A DNA stretch of 64,000 nucleotides from Longimicrobiaceae bacterium (GTDB lineage Bacteria; Gemmatimonadota; Gemmatimonadetes; Longimicrobiales; Longimicrobiaceae): the NCBI GenBank assembly GCA_036375715.1, contig DASVBS010000053.1, forward strand, positions 1 to 64,000, written 5' to 3'. The first letter of the stretch is position 1. Each line of letters begins with the position of its first letter. Both the position numbers and the translations under genes were made by a program. The notes under the pieces were generated by a model. It was not told the DNA's origin, did no database searches, and saw only the letters and a program-made list of their open reading frames with translations. Below are positions 42,566-52,122 of this stretch, one piece after another.

Positions 42566-45495
42566 TTGCATTCAAGCCAGTTCATCCCGACGCCGGTCTC
42601 CACCCGGAGCGGGACGGAGAGCTCGGCAGCCGACTCCATCCGCTCGCGCAGGATCTCCAGGGTCCGTTCCTCCGCGCCGCGTTCCGCCTCCACCAGCAGT
42701 TCGTCGTGGACCTGGAGGAGCATTCGCGCGGGAACGCCCTCCTCGCGGAAGGCGCGGTGGATCTCGATCATCGCCATCTTGATCAGGTCCGCGGCCGTAC
42801 CCTGGATCGGCGCGTTGGTAGCCACGCGCTCGCCGAACGAGCGGATGTTGTAGTTGCGCGAGCTGATCTCCGGGATGTAGCGGCGGCGTCCGGTCAGGGT
42901 CTGGACGTAGCCCTGCTGGCGCGCCAGCTCGATCTGCGAATCGAGATATTTGCGAACGCCGGGGAAGCGCTCGAAGTAGCGATCGATGAACTCGCGTCCC
43001 TCTGCGTTGCTGACGCCCAGCTGCTGCGACAGCGAGAAGGAGCCGATCCCGTAGATGACGGCGAAGTTCACCGTCTTCGCCCGGTCGCGCATCTCGCGCG
43101 TGACCTGTTCCGGCTCCACTCCGAAGATCAGCGCCGCGGTCTGGCGGTGGATGTCCTCGCCCCTGCGGAAGGCATCCACGAACGCCGGGTCGCCCGAGTA
43201 GTGGGCGAGGATGCGCAGCTCGATCTGCGAGTAGTCCGCCGAAACGAATACATGGCCTTCGGCGGGGATGAACCCACGGCGGATCTCCGCGCCGACCTCC
43301 GTGCGGATCGGGATGTTTTGCAGGTTTGGATCAGCCGACGAGAGCCGACCCGTAGCCGCCACGGTCTGGTTGAACGAGGTGTGCAGCCGTCCCGTCTCCG
43401 GGTTGACCTGTCGCGGCAACGCGGTGACGTAGGTTGATTGCAGCTTGTCCAGCTGCCTGTACTCCATCAACAGGATCGGCAGCTCGTATCCCTGCGCCGC
43501 CAGCGCTTCCAGCACCGACGCGTCGGTGGAGGGGCCCGTCTTGGTGCGCCGGATCACCGGCAGCTTCAGCCGCTCGAAGAGAATCTCCCGGAGCTGCGGG
43601 TTCGAGTTGATGTTGAAGGTGGTACCCGCGACTTCGTGGATACGCTGCTCCAACACGGCCAGCTGCGAGGCGAGCTTGACGCGCAGCTCCTCGAAAAACT
43701 CCTCGTCGATGCGGATCCCCGCCCACTCCATCTCCGCGAGCACCTCTACCAGCGGCATCTCGATCCGGCGGAAGAGGTCCTCGAGCTTCAGCTCGTGCAG
43801 TTGCGGCGCGAAGAGCTCGGCGAGCTGGAGGGCGATGTCTGCGTCCTCGCAGGCATAGTCGCGACAGCGTTCGAGCTCTACTTCGGCGAAGGTGACCTGG
43901 TTCTTGCCCTTCCCCAGGAGCTCTTCGTAGCTGATGGTCCGGTGGTCGAGGTGCTGCAGCGCCAGGCCGTCGAGGCTGTGCTCCCGGCGCCCCGGATCGA
44001 GGAGGTAGCTCGCCACCATGGTGTCGAAGTCCAACCCCCGCAGCTGAATTCCCGCCCGCCGGAGAACCAGTAAGTCGTATTTCAGGTTCTGGCCGACCTT
44101 GGCGATCCCGGGGTCTTCCAGCACCTCGACCAGGGCTTGCAGCTCGTCAGATAAAATTGGCGGCAGGTTCAGCGATGGCTCTTCGAGCGGTTGCGAAAAC
44201 AGCGACGGCTCCCCGCCGCGCCCGCCACCTCCGGAAGCATGCACGGTCTGACGGGCGTCTTCCGCCGCGTTCGCCGCTCGTCGCACGTGTCCGAAGGGAA
44301 GGTAGTAGGCCTCACCAGGCTGCAAAGCGATGGAGATCCCGACGAGGTCCGACCGGATCGGATCCGAAGTCGTTGTCTCCGTGTCCAGCGCGATCCGCCC
44401 GAGTGAGCGGATCCGTTCCACCAGCTCAGCCACCTCCGCCGGGGATTGCAGCAAGCGGTACGAAACCTCGCGCCTCGTCTCGCTCGGCTGGGGCGCGGCA
44501 TAGTCGCGGACGAGGGAGTTGAACTCCAGGGAGAGAAACAGCTCGCGCAGTCTATCCCTGTCCGGTTCCTGCCGCCGCAAGCTGTCCAGGTCCAGCTCGA
44601 TCGGCAGGTCCGTCCGGATGGTGACGAGTTGCTTCGAGAGCAGTGCCTGCGGGGCGTTCGCCAGCAACGCCTCGCGCGGCCGCTTCCCCGGGATCTCTTC
44701 GGCCCGGCGGACGATCTCCTCCACCGGTCCGAACTTCTCGATGAGCTGGATAGCAGTCTTCGGCCCGATGCCCGGAACCCCCGGTACATTGTCGGAGCTG
44801 TCACCGATCAGGCCGAGATAGTCGACCACCCGCTCGGGCGGCACGCCGAGTCGCTCGTGGGCGTTGTTGACGTCGACCCACTCCTCGTCCACCGCCGCCG
44901 GTCCACCACGACCCGGATTGAGCAGGCACACCCCGTCCTTGATCAGCTGATAGAAATCCTTGTCGCCGGAGACGATCACCGTCTCGACCCCGACTTCACC
45001 CGCCTTGCGGGCGAGCGTTCCGATGACGTCGTCCGCCTCATAGCCGGGCAGCTCGAGAACGGGGATGTGGAAGGCGTCGATGATGTCCCGCACGCGCGGC
45101 AGCGACGCCTCCAACTCGGTCGGCATCTTCTCCCGCGTAGCCTTGTAGTCGGGATAGATCTCGTGCCGCTCGGAGGTGCCGGCGTCAAAGACCACGCCGA
45201 AATAATCCGGGTCGTGCTCCTCGATGATCTTGAGCAGGAACTTGGTCACCCCCCACGCTGCCGAGGTGTTCTCGCCGCGCGAGGAGATCAGCGGCTTGGA
45301 GATGAAGGCGAAGAACGCGCGGTAGATCAGCGCGTACCCATCGACCAGGTAAAGACGCGGCCGGGTTTTCTCGGGGAGTTGCAAAGCGCTACGGTGACGG
45401 TCGGAGAAACTGCGTCGGCGCGTCGAAAGCGCCTGCGGGCGCGGGGCAATGTAGAATGCTGTCGGCGGAGTCGCAAAGCATTCGCGCGCCGCCAC
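42562..45495 (-). CDS. polA: DNA polymerase I
   Basis: About 930-977 residues, all three domains. The 5'-nuclease (YLVDGYALIYRAFFAF near 50, GYEADDVIGTLA, VSGDKDFYQLI, GDSSDNVPGVPGIGPKTA) is intact. The 3'-5' proofreading domain has DTETT, GQNLKYDLLVLRRAG and YACEDADI. The polymerase domain shows GRLSSADPNLQNIPIR, VSADYSQIELRILAHYSGD, RAKTVNFAVIYGIG and LQVHDELLVE. The longest frame begins at a GTG; conserved sequence begins only near residue 47, and a TTG at 45384 is an alternative, so the start is uncertain. Replication/repair polymerase; first of the polA/PRK-like/ydjM-like unit. Confidence 0.95.
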   Translation of the reverse strand: MAARECFATPPTAFYIAPRPQALSTRRRSFSDRHRSALQLPEKTRPRLYLVDGYALIYRAFFAFISKPLISSRGENTSAAWGVTKFLLKIIEEHDPDYFGVVFDAGTSERHEIYPDYKATREKMPTELEASLPRVRDIIDAFHIPVLELPGYEADDVIGTLARKAGEVGVETVIVSGDKDFYQLIKDGVCLLNPGRGGPAAVDEEWVDVNNAHERLGVPPERVVDYLGLIGDSSDNVPGVPGIGPKTAIQLIEKFGPVEEIVRRAEEIPGKRPREALLANAPQALLSKQLVTIRTDLPIELDLDSLRRQEPDRDRLRELFLSLEFNSLVRDYAAPQPSETRREVSYRLLQSPAEVAELVERIRSLGRIALDTETTTSDPIRSDLVGISIALQPGEAYYLPFGHVRRAANAAEDARQTVHASGGGGRGGEPSLFSQPLEEPSLNLPPILSDELQALVEVLEDPGIAKVGQNLKYDLLVLRRAGIQLRGLDFDTMVASYLLDPGRREHSLDGLALQHLDHRTISYEELLGKGKNQVTFAEVELERCRDYACEDADIALQLAELFAPQLHELKLEDLFRRIEMPLVEVLAEMEWAGIRIDEEFFEELRVKLASQLAVLEQRIHEVAGTTFNINSNPQLREILFERLKLPVIRRTKTGPSTDASVLEALAAQGYELPILLMEYRQLDKLQSTYVTALPRQVNPETGRLHTSFNQTVAATGRLSSADPNLQNIPIRTEVGAEIRRGFIPAEGHVFVSADYSQIELRILAHYSGDPAFVDAFRRGEDIHRQTAALIFGVEPEQVTREMRDRAKTVNFAVIYGIGSFSLSQQLGVSNAEGREFIDRYFERFPGVRKYLDSQIELARQQGYVQTLTGRRRYIPEISSRNYNIRSFGERVATNAPIQGTAADLIKMAMIEIHRAFREEGVPARMLLQVHDELLVEAERGAEERTLEILRERMESAAELSVPLRVETGVGMNWLECK

Positions 45496-45553
45496 GCGGC
45501 CGCACGCCCTCTCGCCCGACGCTTACACCGTCAGTCCATCGGTCGTGCCCGAG

Positions 45554-48040
45554 TCAACGGCGATAGAAGCTCACCACGGGTGCCGCAGTGAGCGAGGTCG
45601 CGAGCGCATTCCCCCGGCTGCTCACGCCCACCGCCACGATCCCGAACTCACCGGTGAGACCCGTCGGCGGCTGGTAGTCGAACTTGTAGAGGTAGGTGCT
45701 GCGGTTCCCGGCGTCGGTGATACTCGCCTCCGTTCCCTCCAGCGACCCGAGGTGACTCAGGAGACCACTCGGCGAACGGCGGTAGAAGTGGATGCGCGCG
45801 AAGGGGCGACCCGTGCCGCTCTCGCCCTCCACTCGCGCCGAGATTCGTACCCCGGTGGGATCGTCTCCCTCACAGCCCGCCGTGCAGACGGTGGCGCGAT
45901 CCACTGTCACCTCGGCCACCCCGAAGCGCGGGAAGGGGTCGTTGGTGCCGACGTCGCCGCCATATCGCTCAGGACGAATCACCATCGCCGACGAGGCGAA
46001 CAGGCCGGCGGCGTCGTAGGCTGTGGCGCGAAGCGAATCGACCAGAACCGTGTTCCGAGGCCCCTCCCCATTGGCCAGTGTCAGCGTGCGGACGAACGGG
46101 GAGGTCGCCCGGACCTCGTCGCCCACCGTGAGGTCATCGTCGAAAGGCTCTCCGACCGGAGAGGATGGAATGAATGGAACGGCCACCCCCGGTTCCGCAC
46201 CCCCCGTCGAGCGGTAGACCAGACGGACCTCGACCGAGGCGAGCTCGACATCATCCGAGGCGGGAACCGTCACGGAGAAGTTCTCCCCCGGCGTCACAGC
46301 AGCGTCCATCTCCACCGTCCCCGCGAGCGGAGGCTGCAGGTCGACCAGGAACGTGCGGCGCACCGGTTCCGAGCGATTGCCCGCGCGATCGAAGGCCACC
46401 AGGGTATAGGTATAGTAGCCGGCGGTGGTGCGCGGGACGGGGATGGCGGCGCCCAGCGTGTCGCCCACACAGGCGCCTGCCACGCTCCGGCCGGGCAGGT
46501 CTATCGACTCTACCATCGGGCCGCAGGTGTCGGTGGCGGGTCGGCTGTCGAGGTGTTCGACCACCACCTCCAGCATCCGTTGTGGGAAGCCGCTGAGGTC
46601 GTCGCGTACACGCGCCACCAGATCCTCCCCCGGATTGGCGAGCCGATCTGGAAGGTTCAGCGCCTCGATCTGCGGAGGGGTGAGGTCGACCCCGAACTCG
46701 TAGCCGTCGAGCAGCGTGCAGTTGTGCAGCGCATCGCAGACCCGGGCGACGAGGCGGTAAGAACCAGCCCCACTCTGCGACAGATCGGCGCCGACTTCCA
46801 CCAGAGTCCCTTCCGCGACCATATCCTCCGCACTCAGCGCGGGATCACCCGCATAGAACTGAACGCTGACCCGCCCTACTCCGTCGTCTCCTTCTCCCTC
46901 CGTGCTGTAGGTCTCCACGAAACGGGTCTCGGCGCCGACCCACGCGCGGGCCACCAGCCTGCCCGGCCGCGGCGGCGTCCCGTCGTAGCGTAGTGGGTCG
47001 GTCTCCTCCGACGGTCCGTCGCCCCCACCCTCCAGCTCGCTACTCAGGGAGACCTGCAGGGTGGAGTCGGTCACGCCGGCCAGCACTTCAGCGGCAGAGA
47101 GGCCGAAGCGAAACGGGGCGGCCGACGCACTGGCGGTATGGATCTCCCCATTCGGCGCCTCGTAGCGCAGCTCCACCCTTCGCACCGCCTTATCCGATTC
47201 GAACAGGATGGGGAAGACTTCGATGGAGAGGTCGCCGCCGAACCAGGTCTGTCCCGAGCTGTCTACCGCGTTTCGTTCGCCGGTGATCTTGGTGAACAAT
47301 CGGGCCGGATTCCGCAGGTTGAAGGTGACCTGTGGCGCCTCCGCCAGGGGGCGATCACCGGGTCCGATCAGTCGCGCCGTGAGCGGAAACATACCGTTGA
47401 GAAACCAGGGGATGGCGCTTTCCTCGTCGTACCCCGCGGTGTCGATCGAGCAGCTTACCTGGGCCGGTTCGGGCGCCGGTTCACCAGCGACGTGCGTGAA
47501 CTGTTCCTCACACATCAGCCGCTCGCCGAGGAGTACTTCCAGACGCCGGGCGTTCCCGGCCTCCACGCGATACGTGGCCACGACAGTCGCAGACACGGCG
47601 GATGGATCCACGGCGTCCCCGCTCGGAGTGGTCAGCTCCGTCAGCGTCAGCGAGGCTGGAAGGTCGGGAAGCACCGTGACCTCGATCTCCGCGAAGACAC
47701 GCGGATCGATCGCCGAGATCCCCGCCAGCCTGGCGGAGCCGGGAGATCGGGCGGTCGCAAAGCCCGTCTCGGTATCGATGTCCACCACCTCGGGATCCGA
47801 GCTGCGATAGGTGACTCCCGTGTGACTCATGTTGCGGATCGTCGCCCGGACCGTCAGGGTGTCGCCCACATAGAGGGCAACGGGTTGATCCGGGGTGATG
47901 GCCACGGAAGGCCGCAGCCCGGGTCCGGTACCATCGTCCCCGCACGCAGCGAGGAGAATTAGACACAGGGCCACGCACAGCCGCCGGCGGAGAGCGAGCC
48001 GGGCTGGACGGCTGGAGTGATTTTCTTGGGGCTTCGACAA
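45554..48040 (-). CDS. Large Ig-like-repeat lipoprotein
   Basis: About 828 residues if translation begins at the TTG 48040; no ATG lies near the signal, and the TTG gives a good lipoprotein signal with lipobox LLAAC (Cys about 33) and mature start CGDDGTGPGL. Domains: a BIG2-like Ig fold (SVAITPDQPVALYVGDTLTV ... TVLP), then several Ig/fibronectin-like modules with the recurring VDLTPPQIE, DRAGNRSEPVRRTF and VDLQPP pattern. It is probably exported to the outer face or periplasm for adhesion or carbohydrate binding; that is inference. The start is the weakest part of this call. It is divergent from the S9 peptidase. Confidence 0.75.
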   Translation of the reverse strand: MSKPQENHSSRPARLALRRRLCVALCLILLAACGDDGTGPGLRPSVAITPDQPVALYVGDTLTVRATIRNMSHTGVTYRSSDPEVVDIDTETGFATARSPGSARLAGISAIDPRVFAEIEVTVLPDLPASLTLTELTTPSGDAVDPSAVSATVVATYRVEAGNARRLEVLLGERLMCEEQFTHVAGEPAPEPAQVSCSIDTAGYDEESAIPWFLNGMFPLTARLIGPGDRPLAEAPQVTFNLRNPARLFTKITGERNAVDSSGQTWFGGDLSIEVFPILFESDKAVRRVELRYEAPNGEIHTASASAAPFRFGLSAAEVLAGVTDSTLQVSLSSELEGGGDGPSEETDPLRYDGTPPRPGRLVARAWVGAETRFVETYSTEGEGDDGVGRVSVQFYAGDPALSAEDMVAEGTLVEVGADLSQSGAGSYRLVARVCDALHNCTLLDGYEFGVDLTPPQIEALNLPDRLANPGEDLVARVRDDLSGFPQRMLEVVVEHLDSRPATDTCGPMVESIDLPGRSVAGACVGDTLGAAIPVPRTTAGYYTYTLVAFDRAGNRSEPVRRTFLVDLQPPLAGTVEMDAAVTPGENFSVTVPASDDVELASVEVRLVYRSTGGAEPGVAVPFIPSSPVGEPFDDDLTVGDEVRATSPFVRTLTLANGEGPRNTVLVDSLRATAYDAAGLFASSAMVIRPERYGGDVGTNDPFPRFGVAEVTVDRATVCTAGCEGDDPTGVRISARVEGESGTGRPFARIHFYRRSPSGLLSHLGSLEGTEASITDAGNRSTYLYKFDYQPPTGLTGEFGIVAVGVSSRGNALATSLTAAPVVSFYRR

Positions 48041-48242
48041 ATCTTGCGCGCGCCCGCGCGAGCGGGAAACGGTCAACGATCGATGAGAATACGGGGCGAA
48101 CGGAAACGACCCGCCGTCTGTTCCTCTGACATCGGCAGAGTCACAGGAGCGGACCTTGTTCCATGCGTCATCCGCGGAGGAGGTCTCAGGGACCCACTGG
48201 GGACCCGCCCCGCACCATCTCCACAAATTCGTCAGCGATAGC

Positions 48243-50621
48243 ATGCACGACACGGCGCCCCAGGGGGAGCATCCGGGGTATCGGCTGCCGCCGGAGCCGA
48301 TCCCCACGATCCTCGACGCTCCTCCTACCCCGCTACTCACCCTCTCTCCCGACCGGTCGCGTCTGGCCTGGTTCGGTCGAAGAGGGCTTCCACCACTCGC
48401 AGAGCTGGCCGAGCCCGAGCTGGGGCTTGCGGGCGTACGCCTCAACCCCCGCACCAACATGCGGAGCCGGCAGGACCACCTCGTGTCCCTCTCCATCGGA
48501 GGGCTGGACAACGCGACACCGCGGCCGATCGAGCTTCCCGAAGGCGCACGCCTGACCTACCCGCGCTGGTCACCCGACTCCCGCCACCTGGCCTTCGTGC
48601 ACACGTCCAGGGAGGCAGAGCTCTGGATCGTCGACGTGGAGGCGAAAACGTGCCGTCGACTGGCCCTGCCACCGCTCAGCGGCGCCTTCGGCATCCCGTA
48701 CCGCTGGCTGCCGGATGGATCCGGCCTGCTCGCCTTCACTATCGTGCCCGACCGGGGCGCCCCGCCGCCGACTCCCGAGGTAGCGAGCGGCCCGCTGGTC
48801 CAGGAGTCGAGCGGAGTCTCCGCACCGACCCGGACCTACCGGGATCTGCTCGATGGTCCGCACAGCGAGCGGCTCTTCGAGTTCTACTTCACCGGACAGC
48901 TCTGGCACGTTGCGCTGGACGGCACGACCACGCCGATCGGGGCGCCCGGGCTCATCGCCTCGTTCGACCCGGCCCCCCGCGGGGATGTCGTCCTGCTCGA
49001 GCGGCTACGGCGCCCGTTCAGCTATCTCGTACCCTACCACCGCTTCCCGCTGGAAGTCGACGTGGTCGACCTTGCCGGCAAGGAGGTTCGGAGCATCGCG
49101 CGCCTACCCCTTGCCGATCAGGTTCCGGTCGTGTTCGACGCGGTGCCCGCCGGGCCGCGGGGCTTCCACTGGCGCGCCGACGCCCCCGCGGAGCTGGTAT
49201 GGGTCGAGGCGCTCGACGAGGGGGATCCACGTAACCCCGCCGCTTTGCGCGACCGCCTTGTGATCCTCTCCGATCCCGACGGCGAGCCGCGGAGCCTGCT
49301 GGAGCTCGAACACCGCTACGCCGGCATCCAGTGGGGCGACGATCAACTGGCGATCGTCTATTCTCGCTGGTGGGCGACCCGCACGGAGCGGCGGATCGCC
49401 ATCTCTCCGAGCGACCCCGAGAAGCCACCGCGCCTGCTCTCAGAACGCTCCTACCAGGACGCGTATAACGACCCGGGGTGGCCGGCAACGCGCCGAAACC
49501 ATCTGGGCCGCTCGGTGCTGCAGACCGCGCCGCGGGGAAGCGCGATCTTCCTCATGGGGGAGGGTGCCTCTCCTGAGGGGAGCAGGCCGTTCCTCGACCG
49601 GTTCGATCTGGAGACCGGAGAAACCAGTCGGCTGTGGCGCAGCGCAGAGGGGGAGTACGAGGCGGTTGCGGTGATCCTGGACGATTCCGGCAAGCGGATT
49701 CTCACCCGGCGAGAGTCGTCCAACGATCCGCCCAACTATCGCATCCGTGACCTCTCCAGGAAGTCCATCCTTCAGATCACGGGCTTCACCGACCCCGCCC
49801 CTCAGCTCGCCGGACTCGGGCGAAGGCTGATCACCTACCGGCGAGCCGACGGCGTGAACCTCAGCGGCACCCTGCTCACCCCACCGGGCTACCTCCCCGA
49901 GCGGGACGGCCCGCTGCCGATCCTCTTCTGGGCTTATCCGCGGGAATTTCGGGATCCGGGCGACGCGGGCCAGGTCCTGGATTCGCCCTATCGGTTCAGC
50001 CGACCGACGGGCGCGTCGCACCTCTTCCTGCTCACGCAGGGGTACGCCATCCTGGACGGCCCGGCGATGCCGATCGTCGGAGAGGGGGACGCCGAGCCGA
50101 ACGACTCGTACATCGAACAGCTGGTCGCCAATGCCGAGGCCGCGGTGGAAGCGGTGGTGAACCTGGGGGTCGGGGACCGGGAGCGGATCGCCGTGGGCGG
50201 CCACTCGTACGGCGCCTTCATGACGGCCAACCTACTCGCCCACACCTCGCTTTTCCGCGCCGGCATCGCGCGAAGCGGCGCCTACAACCGCACGCTTACT
50301 CCTTTCGGCTTCCAGCAGGAGCAGCGCAGCTACTGGGAGGCCGCCGACACCTACCACCGGATGAGCCCCTTCACCCACGCCGACCGACTGCGCGCCACGA
50401 TCCTGCTCATCCACGGTGCCGAGGACAACAACCCGGGCACCTACCCGCTCCAGAGCGAGCGCTTCTACCACGCGCTCAAGGGGCACGGCGCCACGGTGAG
50501 GTATGTCGTCCTCCCGCACGAGAGCCACAACTACCGCGCCCGCGAGTCGGTGCTGCACGTGTTGGCGGAGATGGTGGAGTGGCTGGATCGGTGGCTGAAA
50601 CCGGAGGGGAGGCGGGAGTGA
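48243..50621 (+). CDS. S9-family serine peptidase (prolyl oligopeptidase / glutamyl endopeptidase-like)
   Basis: 792 residues from ATG 48243 (MHDTAPQG). The N-terminal beta-propeller (about 50-540) has repeated WSPDSRHLAFV-type blades. The C-terminal alpha/beta-hydrolase has the catalytic triad S655 in GGHSYGAF, D728 in HGAEDNNPGT and H762 in PHESHNY. It lacks a signal peptide, so is probably cytoplasmic and degrades peptides. The closest general type is the glutamyl endopeptidase/S9D group, judging by the FWAYPREF segment. It is followed by an inverted repeat. Confidence 0.9.
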   Translation: MHDTAPQGEHPGYRLPPEPIPTILDAPPTPLLTLSPDRSRLAWFGRRGLPPLAELAEPELGLAGVRLNPRTNMRSRQDHLVSLSIGGLDNATPRPIELPEGARLTYPRWSPDSRHLAFVHTSREAELWIVDVEAKTCRRLALPPLSGAFGIPYRWLPDGSGLLAFTIVPDRGAPPPTPEVASGPLVQESSGVSAPTRTYRDLLDGPHSERLFEFYFTGQLWHVALDGTTTPIGAPGLIASFDPAPRGDVVLLERLRRPFSYLVPYHRFPLEVDVVDLAGKEVRSIARLPLADQVPVVFDAVPAGPRGFHWRADAPAELVWVEALDEGDPRNPAALRDRLVILSDPDGEPRSLLELEHRYAGIQWGDDQLAIVYSRWWATRTERRIAISPSDPEKPPRLLSERSYQDAYNDPGWPATRRNHLGRSVLQTAPRGSAIFLMGEGASPEGSRPFLDRFDLETGETSRLWRSAEGEYEAVAVILDDSGKRILTRRESSNDPPNYRIRDLSRKSILQITGFTDPAPQLAGLGRRLITYRRADGVNLSGTLLTPPGYLPERDGPLPILFWAYPREFRDPGDAGQVLDSPYRFSRPTGASHLFLLTQGYAILDGPAMPIVGEGDAEPNDSYIEQLVANAEAAVEAVVNLGVGDRERIAVGGHSYGAFMTANLLAHTSLFRAGIARSGAYNRTLTPFGFQQEQRSYWEAADTYHRMSPFTHADRLRATILLIHGAEDNNPGTYPLQSERFYHALKGHGATVRYVVLPHESHNYRARESVLHVLAEMVEWLDRWLKPEGRRE

Positions 50622-50627
50622 GGGGGG

Positions 50628-50741
50628 TGACAAGGTGACAAGGTGACAAGGTGATGGGTCGGCTCGTGTTTCGGGGGCGGCCGGTTCTGGGACGTTGTCA
50701 CCCGTTCACCCGTTTCACCTTGTCACCTTGTCACCTTGTCA
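50628..50741. repeat. 27-bp perfect inverted repeat built from GTGACAAG octamers
   Basis: 50628-50654 is an exact reverse complement of 50715-50741. Each arm is a run of three TGACAAGG units plus TGA. The 60-base loop contains partial TTCACCCG-like units. The right arm includes the ybjQ-like stop codon at 50739-50741. It lies between two convergent genes and may stop transcription from both. Confidence 0.85.
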
Positions 50742-51062
50742 GATCTTCACCGCCGTTCCCGCCGCGCTCACCATCAGCATCCCGCCGCCGCTGCCGAGGC
50801 TGATCGTCTCATAGTCGATGTCCACGGCAACCACGGCATTGCCGCCGCGGGCGGTGGCCTCCTCCACCATCTCGCGGATGGCGATCTGCTTGGCCTTGCG
50901 CAGCTCCTCCTCGTAGGCGGCGGAGCGGCCGCCGACGATGTCGCGGATCCCGGCAAAGAAGTCCCGCAGAATGTTGGCTCCCAGAATCGCCTCTCCGCTC
51001 ACCAGCCCGAGGTACTCCTGGATCGGCTTGCCTTCGATGGTGGGTGTGGTGACTACGAGCAT
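50739..51062 (-). CDS. ybjQ: YbjQ/DUF74 family protein
   Basis: 107 residues, normal for the YbjQ family. It is a small oligomeric alpha/beta fold with [54 protein letters not shown] and [13 protein letters not shown]. Function is not established for the family (a heavy-metal-binding annotation is historical). It ends in a repeat-derived hairpin. Single-gene unit. Confidence 0.88.
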   Translation of the reverse strand: MLVVTTPTIEGKPIQEYLGLVSGEAILGANILRDFFAGIRDIVGGRSAAYEEELRKAKQIAIREMVEEATARGGNAVVAVDIDYETISLGSGGGMLMVSAAGTAVKI

Positions 51063-51163
51063 CTTCCCCTCCCCTGGTTGAAGTGGTCCTGCGAGATCCT
51101 TCCTACGCTACGGCATCCCTTCGAGATTCGGGCGCCCCCTCAGCCGCCACTATTCACCCCGCC

Positions 51164-52072
51164 TCATTCACGCACCATCATCACACCGCCGATCACCAGC
51201 GCGGCGCCTAGCAGCGACAGCAGGGTCAGCTCCTCGCCGAGCCAGATCGCCCCCGCAGCGAGTGCCATCACCGGCGTCAGGTTCGAGAAGATGGCGGTCC
51301 GGGAGCTGCCGATCTTCCCGACGCTATTGTACCAGACCAGGTAGGCGAGACCGATCGAGAGAAAGGCCGAGTAGAAGAGCCCCACCCAGGAGAGAAGGTC
51401 GACCTCCGCCCACGCCTGCGCTACCAGCGAAGGAACCCCGATCAGGAAGATGAAGACGGCGCCCGACCACAAGGTCCAGGCGGTGGCGCGGATGGCACCG
51501 TAGCGGCGGATGAGCGGCTGTGATCCCTGGGTGTAGAGCGCCCAGAATACGGCCGCGCAGAGCAGCAGCAGGTTCCCCAGCAGCGCCCCACTCCCCTCGA
51601 TGCTGAGTGCCGCCCGGCTCACCAGTGCCACGCCGACGATCGACGCCACCGCCCCGATCCAGGCACGCGGTCCGTGCCGAACTCCCGCCCAGAGATCGAG
51701 CGCCAGCACGAAGACAGGCACCACCGCCAGCATGAGGCTGCTGCTTCCCGCGGTACTGAGGTCGAGACCAACGATAAAGGCCACCTGGTAGATGGCGTTG
51801 CCGAAGATGCCGAGCACCAGGATGCGGGCCCAATCGGTACGGCTCGGCATCTCGAGGCGACCCTGCCCTCGGAGCACCAGGTACACAAAAGCGGAAGCGA
51901 GGAGATAGCGAAGCGCGTTGAACGCCAGCGGGTCGAAGGTCTCCAGGGCCCGCTTCGCAACTGCGAAGTTGAGACCCCAGATGCAGACCATGAGGATCAG
52001 GCTCGCCTCGGTCCAGCCGAACCCGCGGGCTCGACCTGGCGGTGCCGACACCTCCGGATCGATGGTTGTCAA
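51164..52072 (-). CDS. EamA/DMT-family membrane transporter
   Basis: 302 residues with ten predicted membrane spans in two EamA repeats: the first ends near the GNAIYQVAFIVGLDLSTAGSS segment, the second at YLVWYNSVGKIGSSRTAIF and NLTPVMALAAGAIWLGEEL. DMT-family proteins export amino acids or metabolites; the substrate is not deducible. It follows the HAD gene by 50 bases on the same strand. Confidence 0.88.
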   Translation of the reverse strand: MTTIDPEVSAPPGRARGFGWTEASLILMVCIWGLNFAVAKRALETFDPLAFNALRYLLASAFVYLVLRGQGRLEMPSRTDWARILVLGIFGNAIYQVAFIVGLDLSTAGSSSLMLAVVPVFVLALDLWAGVRHGPRAWIGAVASIVGVALVSRAALSIEGSGALLGNLLLLCAAVFWALYTQGSQPLIRRYGAIRATAWTLWSGAVFIFLIGVPSLVAQAWAEVDLLSWVGLFYSAFLSIGLAYLVWYNSVGKIGSSRTAIFSNLTPVMALAAGAIWLGEELTLLSLLGAALVIGGVMMVRE

Positions 52073-52122
52073 ACGAGAATATTCCTGGCTACGAAGCTAC
52101 AAATGATCCATATCGATGCCGG

